NCBI RefSeq assembly: GCF_021390545.1
Contig: NZ_JAJUWR010000036.1
Location: forward strand, 1 to 48,855
From: Algoriphagus sp. AGSA1
GTDB taxonomy: Bacteria; Bacteroidota; Bacteroidia; Cytophagales; Cyclobacteriaceae
Direction of reading: 5' to 3'
DNA length: 48,855 nucleotides
This document shows positions 8,879 through 17,233 of this stretch, piece by piece. The translations under genes were made by a program, and so were the position numbers. The notes under the pieces were generated by a model. It was not told the DNA's origin and did no database searches. It worked only from the letters and a program-made list of their open reading frames with translations. Within the stretch, counting starts at the first letter, position 1; the number at the start of each line of letters is the position of its first letter.

Positions 8879-8886
8879 CAAAGATA
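8879..8886 (-). promoter_or_regulatory. TAnnTTTG -7 promoter element of truA
   Basis: TATCTTTG on the minus strand followed by GCACC matches the element before hemE base for base. It ends seven bases before the truA ATG, which predicts a leader of only a few nucleotides. Confidence 0.55.
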
Positions 8887-8972
8887 CTATTCCCATTCAA
8901 ATCACATGGAGAATCCTACTTTCCTTGGTAATGATGCGATAAGACGTTTTCTTTGCCAAAAAAACTACTATA

Positions 8973-9449
8973 ATGATTCAGCGCGTACAATCAATTTTCT
9001 TGCTTCTGGTGGCCATAGCTATGGGGTTGACTTTGGGAATGGGCCTCTGGGTACAGGATATTGGCAGCTCAGGAGGATCCTGGACACTCGATGCTTTTTT
9101 CATGAAGCAATTAGATGCTTCTGGAGAAATAATGATTTCTACGTCCAATTGGTATATTGGGGCAATAGCCGCTTTTGTGGGGCTTTTGGCCATTATTTCT
9201 ATTTTCCAGTACCGTAACCGGGCCCGCCAGATGATGATCAATATGATCAATTCCTTATTTATGGTAGGACTGGTAGCCATTGTGTTTTTGACCACCAATG
9301 GTGTCAATAAAGATATAGGGGCTATGGATAATGGAACATATCAAGTTGGTTTCTGGGCGATTCTGGCCGCTATGGTCTGTAATATGCTGGCTAATCGATT
9401 TATCAGAAAAGACGAGGCACTGATCAAATCGGTGGATAGGATCAGGTGA
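8973..9449 (+). CDS. DUF4293 family integral membrane protein
   Basis: 158 residues with four predicted membrane helices (about 5-25, 55-75, 85-105 and 115-135). The opening 'MIQRVQSIFLLLVAIAM' is characteristic of the DUF4293 family, which is essentially confined to Bacteroidota and has no known function. The gene is divergent from truA across about 100 bp and ends at a pair of strong hairpins shared with the convergent gene at 9577. Family membership is a confident pattern call; the role is unknown. Confidence 0.87.
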   Translation: MIQRVQSIFLLLVAIAMGLTLGMGLWVQDIGSSGGSWTLDAFFMKQLDASGEIMISTSNWYIGAIAAFVGLLAIISIFQYRNRARQMMINMINSLFMVGLVAIVFLTTNGVNKDIGAMDNGTYQVGFWAILAAMVCNMLANRFIRKDEALIKSVDRIR

Positions 9450-9498
9450 AATAGAAGCTAGATCCAAGAATCAAGACATTAGACTTTTTCAGCTCCAA

Positions 9499-9532
9499 AC
9501 CTAAAAAGTCAGCAATCGCTGGCTTTTTAGGT
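9499..9532. terminator. Bidirectional terminator hairpin
   Basis: A 15-bp stem (one G-U pair) spans 9499-9513 and 9518-9532 with a 4-nt loop; A-rich and T-rich arms give it the form of a two-way terminator. It lies between the convergent DUF4293 gene and the gene at 9577. Confidence 0.7.
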
Positions 9533-9537
9533 CGGCT

Positions 9538-9561
9538 AACCTGCTTCGCCAGAAGCGGGTT
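9538..9561. terminator. Second hairpin between convergent genes
   Basis: A 10-bp stem (9538-9547 with 9552-9561, one T-G pair) closes a 4-nt loop and is followed on the plus strand by TT. It is 16 nt from the end of the gene at 9577-10335 and probably insulates the two convergent genes. Confidence 0.55.
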
Positions 9562-9576
9562 TTACAGTGTGATTTT

Positions 9577-10335
9577 CTACCAAAACCTTACCCCCACAGT
9601 AGGATAGAAAGTTTTGAAGTTTTCGGTACTGATCACTCCGACCTGAATGGAAATGTTTTTGCTCAACTTTCTATTGTAATACGTCTGCATAGTGGTTCCG
9701 CTGAATAGTTGGCTTCTGTTTTCATTGATCAAATAACCCACTCCGAAAATATTTCTTCTGGATCTCTCCAAGTTTCCAAATTCCCACGCAAATTCTGCAT
9801 TTGCAAACCAGTTGCTGTTCACCTTGATGTTGTTTTCTATCCGCTCGGGAAAATAAACCGTATTGGTGATGGAGCCTCCAAGTGAGAAATTACGCCAATT
9901 GACAAGTGCTCTGAACCCGACTACAGGCGTAAAATCCCCTCCTGTATAGTCCAATCCGACTGGGAAGGTCAATTCCAGACTATCTATATAAGGCACATAT
10001 TTTTTCTCAAGCTGATATTTCACATGTTTCAAACCCGTGGAGGAGAAGTTTTCACCAAGTCGGTACGCAATGGTAGTGAACTCTGGGAAATCGGTTGCTT
10101 TTCGAAGTAAGGGTTCAAATTCCTCAGCCAGCTCCTCTGCTGAGAATTCTCTGTTGTTAAAGTACAGAAGCAATTTACTTTCATTTGGAAAATCAAATAC
10201 AAGTGTGTCTGTGATAGGCCAATCCCTGTCCAGCCATTCCTGATTGGAAGTGGAAAGTTTGTTTTCTATTGTCTGGGCGGAGGCTTGAAAAGCACATAGC
10301 ATTGCCAGGAAAGGAACTAGTAGTAGTCGTTTCAT
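9577..10335 (-). CDS. Secreted/outer-membrane protein of the ECF sigma cassette
   Basis: 252 residues with a clear signal peptide (MKRLLLVPFLAMLCAFQASAQ, cleaved after the AQ). The middle part (about 30-110) is soluble and helical. The second half has repeated beta strands and ends 'YPTVGVRFW', the terminal aromatic residue of outer-membrane barrels. It starts 29 bp after the anti-sigma-like gene, so it is probably co-transcribed with the sigma/anti-sigma pair and may be the surface sensor or a target. No known family is recognised. Confidence 0.75.
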   Translation of the reverse strand: MKRLLLVPFLAMLCAFQASAQTIENKLSTSNQEWLDRDWPITDTLVFDFPNESKLLLYFNNREFSAEELAEEFEPLLRKATDFPEFTTIAYRLGENFSSTGLKHVKYQLEKKYVPYIDSLELTFPVGLDYTGGDFTPVVGFRALVNWRNFSLGGSITNTVYFPERIENNIKVNSNWFANAEFAWEFGNLERSRRNIFGVGYLINENRSQLFSGTTMQTYYNRKLSKNISIQVGVISTENFKTFYPTVGVRFW

Positions 10336-10364
10336 GAGGTTTGTAGTTATAAGATTATGCTGAG

Positions 10365-11054
10365 TTAGTTTCTTTGAAATCTGATTTTGATGGAGTTACC
10401 GGTGGGGTTAGCTCGGCTGAATTGAGAATCCGTTGTGCTTTCTGGAATCTGAGATCCTATAGTAGTTTTAAGTTTTATCCTTTCTTGAAGCCCCCAGGAA
10501 ATTTGAACTTTATGATAGGTTTGTTTTGGAGCCACATCGGGAGGGGGTGGGATGATGGCTTCTGTTATTAAGTTCTCTTCGATATGTACATCCGGTAATT
10601 CTACTGTAGGGACCTCGATTGTAGCGGGCGAAATTCTTGTGATTGATTTTTGTTCAGATACATTCGTAGGCGGTTTTATGGCTTCAGTTTGCTTTGTAGC
10701 TCCCACTGCTGGTTCAGTTTCAACAGGTGCGGTTAAGTTGCTGGAATTCAGTTCTGGAGCCTTCACGGTTATGCCAGTGGTCAATGGACTTGTCACATCA
10801 TTATTATTCCCAAATTCTAGATAAGCTATGCCTATCAGGGCTAAAATCATCCCAATCGAGGCAGCTGCGATGCCGTATTTCCACAATGCAATCATCGGTT
10901 TTTTGCGATCCATCTCCTTTTGAATTGAACCCCATAGGTCTGCCTTAGGCATTTTCTCAGGTAGGTTTTTCGCATGCTCCCTTACCTGCGAATCGAAATC
11001 TTTCCGTTGCTGAATCTTGCTCCACAAATCCGGTTTTGGGCTATATTCTTTCAT
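10365..11054 (-). CDS. Anti-sigma-factor-like single-pass membrane protein
   Basis: 229 residues. The cytoplasmic N-terminus holds two copies of a short motif, PKPDLWSKIQ (about residues 6-15) and PKADLWGSIQ (about 36-45). A membrane helix follows at about 58-80 and then a long Pro/Thr/Glu-rich periplasmic region. This layout (short cytosolic domain, one helix, periplasmic tail, encoded just after an ECF sigma gene with a 4-bp ATGA overlap) is that of an anti-sigma regulator. No zinc-binding ZAS motif is visible. Translational coupling with the sigma gene suggests a fixed ratio between the two proteins. The role is inferred from position and topology. Confidence 0.72.
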   Translation of the reverse strand: MKEYSPKPDLWSKIQQRKDFDSQVREHAKNLPEKMPKADLWGSIQKEMDRKKPMIALWKYGIAAASIGMILALIGIAYLEFGNNNDVTSPLTTGITVKAPELNSSNLTAPVETEPAVGATKQTEAIKPPTNVSEQKSITRISPATIEVPTVELPDVHIEENLITEAIIPPPPDVAPKQTYHKVQISWGLQERIKLKTTIGSQIPESTTDSQFSRANPTGNSIKIRFQRN

Positions 11055-11581
11055 GCCTGAAGCAGTTTAGTGATGCGCTTTTTCAAGAGTGTTTTCGCAT
11101 AATTCAACTGAGACTTCGAAGTGTTTTCTGAAATTCCCAGCATACTTGATGCTTCCCGGTGAGAGTATCCTTCTACAGATAAAAGAAGAAATACCGCTCT
11201 CGCTCCGGCAGGCAGGCTTGCTATAGCCTGATCCAGCATCTCAGTATCAAACCAAGAGTCAAAATCTTCACTTGACTCTATTTCTGCCTCTTCTATTGGA
11301 TCAAAATAGATTTTCTTTTTACTGTATAGGATCGCTTTTCTCACCGTGATCGTTTTCATCCAACCGAGAATTGCTTCAGGTTGCTTCAGCGTATGTATTT
11401 TTTGGAAAATTTCCACATAGGCATCTTGAAGTGCATCGTTTGCCTCATCCTCATCGTTGACTATTCTGTAACAGGTTGAGTACAGCATTCCTTTGGTCAA
11501 CTCAAAAAGCCGGAATTGCGCCGACCTGTCGCCGTATACGACATTTGTGATCAGGAGAGAATCTAGTTTTTGAGTATTCAT
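11051..11581 (-). CDS. ECF-type RNA polymerase sigma factor
   Basis: 176 residues. Region 2 (about 20-90) includes 'DEDEANDALQDAYVEIFQKI', the -10 recognition and core-binding segment of sigma-70 family proteins. Region 4 (about 115-172) includes LPAGARAVFLLLSVEGYSHREAS and a helix-turn-helix around 'MLGISENTSKSQLNYAKTLL'. Region 1 and 3 sequences are lacking, as expected for the extracytoplasmic-function group. It overlaps the anti-sigma-like gene by 4 bp. The system's signal is unknown and the outer-membrane protein downstream is the first candidate partner. Confidence 0.93.
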   Translation of the reverse strand: MNTQKLDSLLITNVVYGDRSAQFRLFELTKGMLYSTCYRIVNDEDEANDALQDAYVEIFQKIHTLKQPEAILGWMKTITVRKAILYSKKKIYFDPIEEAEIESSEDFDSWFDTEMLDQAIASLPAGARAVFLLLSVEGYSHREASSMLGISENTSKSQLNYAKTLLKKRITKLLQA

Positions 11582-11741
11582 AAAGGTGCTTCTGTCTTAA
11601 AGAGTTGGAAAGTGACAAAAAGGTTGGAATTGAAAATAATATTCTTCAGACTTTGAGGCATTTTAAAAATTCTTTTCGTGCTCTTAGGAAATAGTGTAAT
11701 TTCATGCTCACCCATTTGAATGAAACTACTAGCATCCTAAT

Positions 11742-11852
11742 TTATGAAATCGAGCATGACTCTAAGCGTCACTTATTTAATGCATGCGAGATTCCATCTA
11801 CCTGCCGAATTTAGGTAGGTGTGGCTTTTGAAAGAAAAATTATAATCATATG
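11742..11852 (+). repeat. Leader repeat, copy 1 (before the PLP enzyme gene)
   Basis: This roughly 110-bp intergenic segment is homologous to one at 24679-24794. Shared blocks in the same order are TTATGAAATC (11742), AGCATGACTC (11753), GCGAGATTCCA (11786), a hairpin with arms CTACCT and AGGTAG (11798-11818), TGAAA, and an AATTATAA just before the ATG. Both copies end at the start codon of the next gene. The hairpin arms differ between copies but pairing is kept. It may be a repeat element or a structured leader. Confidence 0.6.
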
Positions 11853-12950
11853 AAACTTGAGACGCTCGCCATACACGGAGGAAATATAGTTACTGATTCT
11901 GAAAACCCTGTGATACAGCCAATAACGCTGAGCACGACTTTTATACATCAACCGGAATCCATGATCTATGCCAGAGCAAATAATCCAAACAGGAAGGCTT
12001 TGGAGCAGCTGTTGGCTGGATTGGAGAAAGGAGTAGATGCAGCGGCTTTCTCATCCGGGAATGCAGCAGGTGTGGCCGTGTTTCAGGCTTTGGAACCAGG
12101 TTCTCATATCATTGCCCCTGATGATATGTATCACGGGCTGAAAAACGCCATTCTATCTATGTTCAAAGGTATAGTGGAGGCCACCTTTGTGGATATGACC
12201 GATTTGGAAAAGGTAGCGGATGCTTTCAAGCCCAATACGAAGCTTGTTTGGGTGGAGACCCCATCTAACCCTCTTTTGAAGATTACGGATATAAGTGCTG
12301 TTGCTAACATTGCTAAAGAGAAGGGAGCCATACTCGCTTGTGATAATACCTTTGCCACTCCTGTTTTTCAGAATCCTATAGATTTCGGTGCGAACATTGT
12401 GATGCATTCCAGCACTAAATATTTTGGTGGGCACTCGGATATTATGGGAGGTGCGCTGATTACTAAAGAAAAGGATGAATTCTGGGAGAAGGTGAAAAAT
12501 GTGCAGATAAGCGGAGGTGCAGTACCATCACCCATGGATTGTTATTATTTGTGCAGAAGTATCAAGACTTTGCCGTATCGAATGAAGGGCCATGCTGAGC
12601 ACGCCATCGTCCTGGCTAATTTTCTTTCCACACATGAAGCTGTGGAGCAGGTTTACTATCCTGGTTTGAAAACCCATCCAGGTCATTTGATTGCCGCTAA
12701 TCAGATGACGGGATTTGGAGGGGTATTATCTTTCCAGATAAAAGGAGAAGCGGCAGATGCAGACCGGGTGATCTCTAAATTGAGATATTTCACCAATGCT
12801 ACGAGCCTGGGAGGAGTGGAAAGTCTGATAGAGCGGAGAGCTGCCTCAGAAGGGCCAGATACCCTGACTCCCCAGAATTTAATCCGGGTGTCAGTGGGGT
12901 TGGAGCATTTGTATGACTTGTTGGAGGACTTGGAAAACGGGCTGAAATAA
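11850..12950 (+). CDS. Cys/Met-metabolism PLP-dependent enzyme (cystathionine gamma-synthase/lyase family)
   Basis: 366 residues, cytoplasmic, of the trans-sulfuration fold-type I family. Pyridoxal phosphate would be bound by the lysine in SSTKYFGGHSD (about residue 190) and the phosphate by 'SSGNAAGVAVFQAL' near residue 68. 'WVETPSNPLLKI' near 135 and the late arginine segment 'LIRVSVGLEHLYDLLEDL' are typical. Family members include cystathionine gamma-synthase, cystathionine gamma- and beta-lyases and methionine gamma-lyase; sequence alone does not decide the reaction. The gene stands alone, divergent from the sigma cassette, with leader repeat copy 1 directly before its ATG. Confidence 0.92.
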   Translation: MKLETLAIHGGNIVTDSENPVIQPITLSTTFIHQPESMIYARANNPNRKALEQLLAGLEKGVDAAAFSSGNAAGVAVFQALEPGSHIIAPDDMYHGLKNAILSMFKGIVEATFVDMTDLEKVADAFKPNTKLVWVETPSNPLLKITDISAVANIAKEKGAILACDNTFATPVFQNPIDFGANIVMHSSTKYFGGHSDIMGGALITKEKDEFWEKVKNVQISGGAVPSPMDCYYLCRSIKTLPYRMKGHAEHAIVLANFLSTHEAVEQVYYPGLKTHPGHLIAANQMTGFGGVLSFQIKGEAADADRVISKLRYFTNATSLGGVESLIERRAASEGPDTLTPQNLIRVSVGLEHLYDLLEDLENGLK

Positions 12951-12991
12951 AGGTGCATTTCTCAATTTTGAGGATTTTCTTTACTGGTTTT

Positions 12992-13435
12992 TCAAAAACT
13001 TCCTATTCCCTTTGCCATCAGTCCTGCCAACAGAGGAATGATAAACAAAAGTAAAAGCTCGATTCTAAGTAGCATTACAATAGCCTTTGGAATAGGCACA
13101 ACTTCCTCGGGATTGCCTCTTCTGTTTTTGGTAAAAAACACGGTCGGGTAAATCGATAGAATTCCTATCGTCGCAAAAAGTGAGATTTTGATATGGAAGA
13201 TGAAATTCTGGGTGTAAAATACCGATGGCTTACCAAATCCACCCAGCCAAAGAGTAAGTCCGGCAGCCAATAACGTCAATGCCCCCATACCATATACCCC
13301 GTCTATGGCAGCAATACGTTTGATTTCTCTTCGGCTCATTGTCTTCCTCAGCAGTAGATGTTCACATACCAAGGATCCTACGATTGCGAAAATACTGATA
13401 AAATGAAGGTAGCGGAGGATGATTTCTGTGGTCAT
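12992..13435 (-). CDS. DUF2214 family membrane protein
   Basis: 147 residues with four membrane helices (about 5-25, 48-66, 80-100, 120-142). The sequence follows the DUF2214 pattern: an initial 'RYLHFISIFAIVGSLVCEHLLL', an 'IAAIDGVYGMGAL' helix, then a 'FIFHIKISLFATIGILSIYPTVFF' segment. The conserved histidines and acidic residues in the helices suggest haem or metal binding, but no function has been shown for the family. It is convergent with the PLP gene, with only 41 bp between them. Confidence 0.85.
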   Translation of the reverse strand: MTTEIILRYLHFISIFAIVGSLVCEHLLLRKTMSRREIKRIAAIDGVYGMGALTLLAAGLTLWLGGFGKPSVFYTQNFIFHIKISLFATIGILSIYPTVFFTKNRRGNPEEVVPIPKAIVMLLRIELLLLFIIPLLAGLMAKGIGSF

Positions 13436-13672
13436 ATGATCTTAAATATTCTAGTGCCGTACCTAAAGGCGTGGCTGGTTAGTGTCTGCTTATAGTTTTG
13501 CCCAGAGCAAGCCCCTAGCGGGACTTGGGTTTAGGAGATGTTATCGTAAAGGTTAGCAAAGATCGGATTGGCAATAAACGAAAAGGCCCAGCATCGTAGC
13601 TTTTTAATCCCTGAACTTGTCTCTTATTGTGAATTTCCCCTTTTGGGGCTTACTAAATTTCAAACTTCATTC

Positions 13673-15211
13673 TCACCCCGCCCATCCTTCACGATCCAAA
13701 CTTCTATACTGTATCGCCTCCGCCAGATGTTCAACTTTAATTTCCTCACTTCCAGAAATGTCGGCAATAGTCCGTGCCACTTTTAATATTCTGTCATAAG
13801 CTCTGGCAGATAATCCCAACCGTTCCATTGCTGTTTTCAATAGAACCTTGCCGGCTTCATTGATCTGACAGATTTGTTTGACCATATGGGAGGGCATCAT
13901 GGCATTGCAAAATACCTCAGGGTTGTCCTGAAACCTGTCTTTTTGTCTCTCCCTACCTCTGATCACCCGCTCACGGATATCTTTGCTGGATTCAGTTTTG
14001 CGGGTAGAGGTCATTTCGTCAAACTTCACGGGAGTTACTTCCACATGCAGATCTATGCGATCCAGAAGTGGACCAGATACTTTATTCAGGTACCGCTGTA
14101 CTATCCCCGGCCCGCACACACATTCTTTCTCAGGATGGTTGTAATACCCACAGGGGCATGGATTCATGGAGGCGATCAACATAAAATTGGCAGGGAAGTC
14201 CACGGATACTTTTGCCCTTGAGATGGTTACTCTTCGCTCTTCGAGTGGCTGTCGCATCACTTCCAGCACAGTACGCTTAAATTCAGGTAATTCATCCAAA
14301 AACAACACGCCGTTATGCGCCAAGGAGATTTCCCCAGGCTGCGGATTGCCGCCTCCTCCGACAAGGGCTACATCTGAAATGGTATGGTGGGGAGAACGAA
14401 ACGGGCGGTTTGCCAGCAAGGAGCCGTTCTTTCCAAGTTTTCCGGCAACGGAATGGATCTTGGTTGTTTCCAGAGCTTCCACCAAAGTCAGTGGGGGCAG
14501 AATAGAGGGAAGGCGCTTAGCAAGCATGGTTTTTCCTGCTCCGGGTGGGCCTATCATGATTACATTGTGTCCACCTGCCGCGGCAATTTCCATTGCACGT
14601 TTGATGTTTTCCTGGCCTTGCACATCCGCAAAGTCAAATTCTATGTCATCCAGGGAATGATAAAATATCTCTCGCGTATCAGTCACCAAGGGAGAGATGT
14701 CAAGCTCTCCTGATAAAAAATCCACCGCCTGTTGTATAGTTTCCACCCCGATGATATCCAGGTTATTCACAATAGAAGCCTCTTTTGCGTTTTCCAGAGG
14801 TAGGATAAAGCCTTTGAAACCTTTTTTTCTAGCTTCAATTGCAATAGGCAAAACCCCCTTAATTGGCCTGAGATTTCCGTCAAGTGAGAGCTCGCCCATA
14901 ATTACATATTCTCCCAATGCCGGGAATTCTACTTGCTCGGATGCCTGTAAGATACCCATCGCAATGGGTAGATCATACGCAGAACCTTCTTTGCGAACAT
15001 CCGCAGGAGCTAGGTTGATGACAACTTTCTGCCGGGGCATTCTGAAGCTATAATACTTCAAGGAACTTTCTACCCGTTGCTGGGATTCCTTGACTGCAGA
15101 ATCAGGAAGACCCACCATGTAGAAACTGGTTCCTTGTCCCACGTTGACTTCAATCGTGATAATATTCGCATCTACGCCTGATACCGCGCTTCCAAAAGTT
15201 TTAGCTACCAT
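13673..15211 (-). CDS. comM: YifB/ComM family Mg-chelatase-like AAA+ ATPase
   Basis: 512 residues, the standard length. The N-terminal ChlI-like/Lon-like subdomain (about 1-165) starts 'GSAVSGVDANIITIEV'. The AAA+ core holds Walker A GPPGAGKT near residue 220, Walker B 'VLFLDELPEF' near 305 and a zinc-ribbon-like insertion CPCGYYNHPEKECVC near 355. A C-terminal Mg-chelatase helical domain includes 'LSARAYDRILKVARTIADI'. ComM is a hexameric helicase that promotes branch migration during natural transformation in Vibrio and Haemophilus. It is widely conserved in bacteria regardless of competence, so it does not by itself show that this organism is transformable. Confidence 0.95.
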   Translation of the reverse strand: MVAKTFGSAVSGVDANIITIEVNVGQGTSFYMVGLPDSAVKESQQRVESSLKYYSFRMPRQKVVINLAPADVRKEGSAYDLPIAMGILQASEQVEFPALGEYVIMGELSLDGNLRPIKGVLPIAIEARKKGFKGFILPLENAKEASIVNNLDIIGVETIQQAVDFLSGELDISPLVTDTREIFYHSLDDIEFDFADVQGQENIKRAMEIAAAGGHNVIMIGPPGAGKTMLAKRLPSILPPLTLVEALETTKIHSVAGKLGKNGSLLANRPFRSPHHTISDVALVGGGGNPQPGEISLAHNGVLFLDELPEFKRTVLEVMRQPLEERRVTISRAKVSVDFPANFMLIASMNPCPCGYYNHPEKECVCGPGIVQRYLNKVSGPLLDRIDLHVEVTPVKFDEMTSTRKTESSKDIRERVIRGRERQKDRFQDNPEVFCNAMMPSHMVKQICQINEAGKVLLKTAMERLGLSARAYDRILKVARTIADISGSEEIKVEHLAEAIQYRSLDREGWAG

Positions 15212-15324
15212 GTCTTATAAAAAAGAAAATCTGAATGGTTGCCTCAATATAAGGTTTTATGAAAATTAAAGCCTTATCAAAGCCTGAAAATTTACTTCTT
15301 CGGTCTCATCGTGAATAGGGTGGC

Positions 15325-17025
15325 TTAGGGTTTTGGGATTACTTTGTTGTTTTTTGCCCAGTTTTGCCATAGGCTATCCAGTTCTGCGACGATTCCAGGG
15401 TTGTCCTCTGCTATATTTTTTGTTTCTGTTTTATCTTCCTTGATAGCATAAAGCTGCCAAGGCTCACTGGCGTCCAAAGTCACTAGTTTCCAATCTTTCG
15501 TGCGGACAGATCTCCCCCCTTCATGTTCATTAAAAAGGATGGAGTGTCCTTCCCGTTCATGGCCCTGGAATACAGGAAGCAAACTCTTCCCTGCAATCGG
15601 TTTGATTTTATTTCCTGCAAAATCTGAGGGGTATTCAGCACCGGCAGCATCAATGAAAGTTGCCATGAAATCCATCACATGTCCTATTTGTTTGGAAATA
15701 CTGCCTTTTTCAGTATTTATTCCTTTTGGCCAGAATGCAATCATTGGCGTGTTTGTCCCACCTTCGAAGGATTCCATTTTCCAATAACGAAATGGGGTAT
15801 TGGAAACATTTGCCCACCGCTGGCCTATTGAGGCAAAAGTCGTTTGTGGGCCAGACATCACATTTTTTTCTACTGGGTAAGCGATTGGCTCACCTTTGCG
15901 GGTTTGGCTAGGCCGATCAAAACCTGGGCCGTATCGCATACTACTCTCGGAACTGGCACCATTGTCGCTCAGGAAAACAATCAAGGTATTGTCCAGCTCT
16001 CCGGTTTCTCTCAGAGTCTCGATGATTCTACCGATTCCCTGATCCATCCGGTCGATCATTGCGGCGTGCACAGCCATAGCTCTGGCATCAAATTCTTTGT
16101 CTGGGTTTTCTTCCCAGGTAAGCTCATCCCCCCATCTTTCAGAGAGGGAATAAGAAGCCTTATCGATAATGCCCAAATCAAGTAGTTTGTTGTAACGCTG
16201 CTCTCGGATCGCATCCCAGCCCACTTTGTAGGTGTCTTTGTATTTTTCTATATCCTCTGGCAAAGCATGAAGAGGCCAGTGTGGGGCAGTATGCGCCACG
16301 TAGAGGAAAAATGGTTTGTTTTGCTTGGTAAATTCCCTGATATATACTGAAGCCGTGTCATTGATAGCGTCGGTATGGTAATAGTTTTCCGGCACTGCTA
16401 GCACGGGTTCAGTGCCATTTACCAAGCTGAAAGGGTCGAAAAAATCCACTACTCCCCAGATGTTGCCGAAGTACTTTTCAAACCCGCGATTGGTGGGGTA
16501 CTGCTCTATCGGCGAAAAAAGCGGATGCTGTTCCTGATGGTTTAGCCAAGCCAATTGCTTTTCCGGTGTGTCTTGAACAACTGTATTGGATACATGCCAT
16601 TTTCCCACCATTCCTGTACGATAGCCTGAGCTTTTCAATACCTCAGCTATGGTGACTGCTGAGTTTGAAATATGGCCCCGATAGGCTTCCTGTCCGGTGT
16701 CAGTAGTCATATGCCCGATTCCAGCCTGATGGTTATATAGTCCTGTCAGCAAAGATGCACGCGTAGGACAACAGCGTGAGGTGTTGTAAAACTGGGTAAA
16801 GCGTATGCCCTGGCTTGCCAACCAATCCAGATTTGGGGTTTCTATTTCTCCTCCAAATGAACCCAAATCCGAAAATCCTAAATCATCTGCCAAGATCAGT
16901 ATTATATTAGGCCGTTCACTTTCCTTTTCAACCGGTTTTGGGTTGCAGGAAAAAATAGAAATGGCTATAAAAATCAAAACAGGGAAACTATCAGAGTTGA
17001 TTTTCAAAAATGAGAAACTGTCCAT
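15325..17025 (-). CDS. Lipoprotein sulfatase (formylglycine type I)
   Basis: 566 residues. A lipoprotein signal ends at Cys27 (IFSC). The sulfatase domain begins with the metal-binding ADDLG at about 46-50. The modification motif C-C-P-T-R at residues 85-89 fits C-x-P-S/T/A-R, with Cys85 as the residue converted to formylglycine; GLYNHQAGIGHM follows. 'FLSDNGASSE' and 'GEPIAYPVEKN' regions also match alkaline-phosphatase-fold sulfatases. It should hydrolyse sulfate esters (such as sulfated polysaccharide fragments or aryl sulfates) on the periplasmic side. No anSME maturase, TonB-dependent transporter or glycoside hydrolase is adjacent, so it is an orphan rather than part of a polysaccharide locus in this window. 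Confidence 0.93.
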   Translation of the reverse strand: MDSFSFLKINSDSFPVLIFIAISIFSCNPKPVEKESERPNIILILADDLGFSDLGSFGGEIETPNLDWLASQGIRFTQFYNTSRCCPTRASLLTGLYNHQAGIGHMTTDTGQEAYRGHISNSAVTIAEVLKSSGYRTGMVGKWHVSNTVVQDTPEKQLAWLNHQEQHPLFSPIEQYPTNRGFEKYFGNIWGVVDFFDPFSLVNGTEPVLAVPENYYHTDAINDTASVYIREFTKQNKPFFLYVAHTAPHWPLHALPEDIEKYKDTYKVGWDAIREQRYNKLLDLGIIDKASYSLSERWGDELTWEENPDKEFDARAMAVHAAMIDRMDQGIGRIIETLRETGELDNTLIVFLSDNGASSESSMRYGPGFDRPSQTRKGEPIAYPVEKNVMSGPQTTFASIGQRWANVSNTPFRYWKMESFEGGTNTPMIAFWPKGINTEKGSISKQIGHVMDFMATFIDAAGAEYPSDFAGNKIKPIAGKSLLPVFQGHEREGHSILFNEHEGGRSVRTKDWKLVTLDASEPWQLYAIKEDKTETKNIAEDNPGIVAELDSLWQNWAKNNKVIPKP

Positions 17026-17174
17026 GTTTGTGGCGTTTTTGGGAAAATGTTATTCAGGCAAAGTTCAAAAAAACACGCTTGAGATGATGCTATTTTTTAG
17101 TCAATTTCTGAAAAGGAAACTCCAAAGTTTTCTGTTTTGGGAAAAATCCTGTTAAGATTTCCAGAAGGTGACAA

Positions 17175-17204
17175 AAAAAGGAAACTAATACAAGCTTCCT
17201 TTTT
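17175..17204. terminator. Hairpin between two minus-strand genes, terminator of the 17234 gene
   Basis: Arms AAAAAGGAA (17175-17183) and TTCCTTTTT (17196-17204) flank a 12-nt loop. The A-tract becomes a T-tract on the minus strand, giving an intrinsic terminator 30 nt past the stop codon of the gene at 17234. Confidence 0.6.
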
Positions 17205-17233
17205 CACTGTAATTGAACGATACAAAATCTGGT

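Noticed and set aside
11582..11849. SAM or other known riboswitch before the PLP enzyme gene.
   Set aside because: A known riboswitch core could not be recognised, and the homologous segment also precedes rimK, which is not a methionine gene; it is reported as a repeat instead.
12962..12973. Short palindrome CTCAATTTTGAG between the convergent PLP and DUF2214 genes.
   Set aside because: Only a 4-5 bp arm with no T-run; too weak to call a terminator.
13617..13799. Short plus-strand frames near the end of comM.
   Set aside because: Antisense to comM's 3' end and the gap next to it; no family match. A weak hairpin near 13508 in the gap was not strong enough to list as a terminator.
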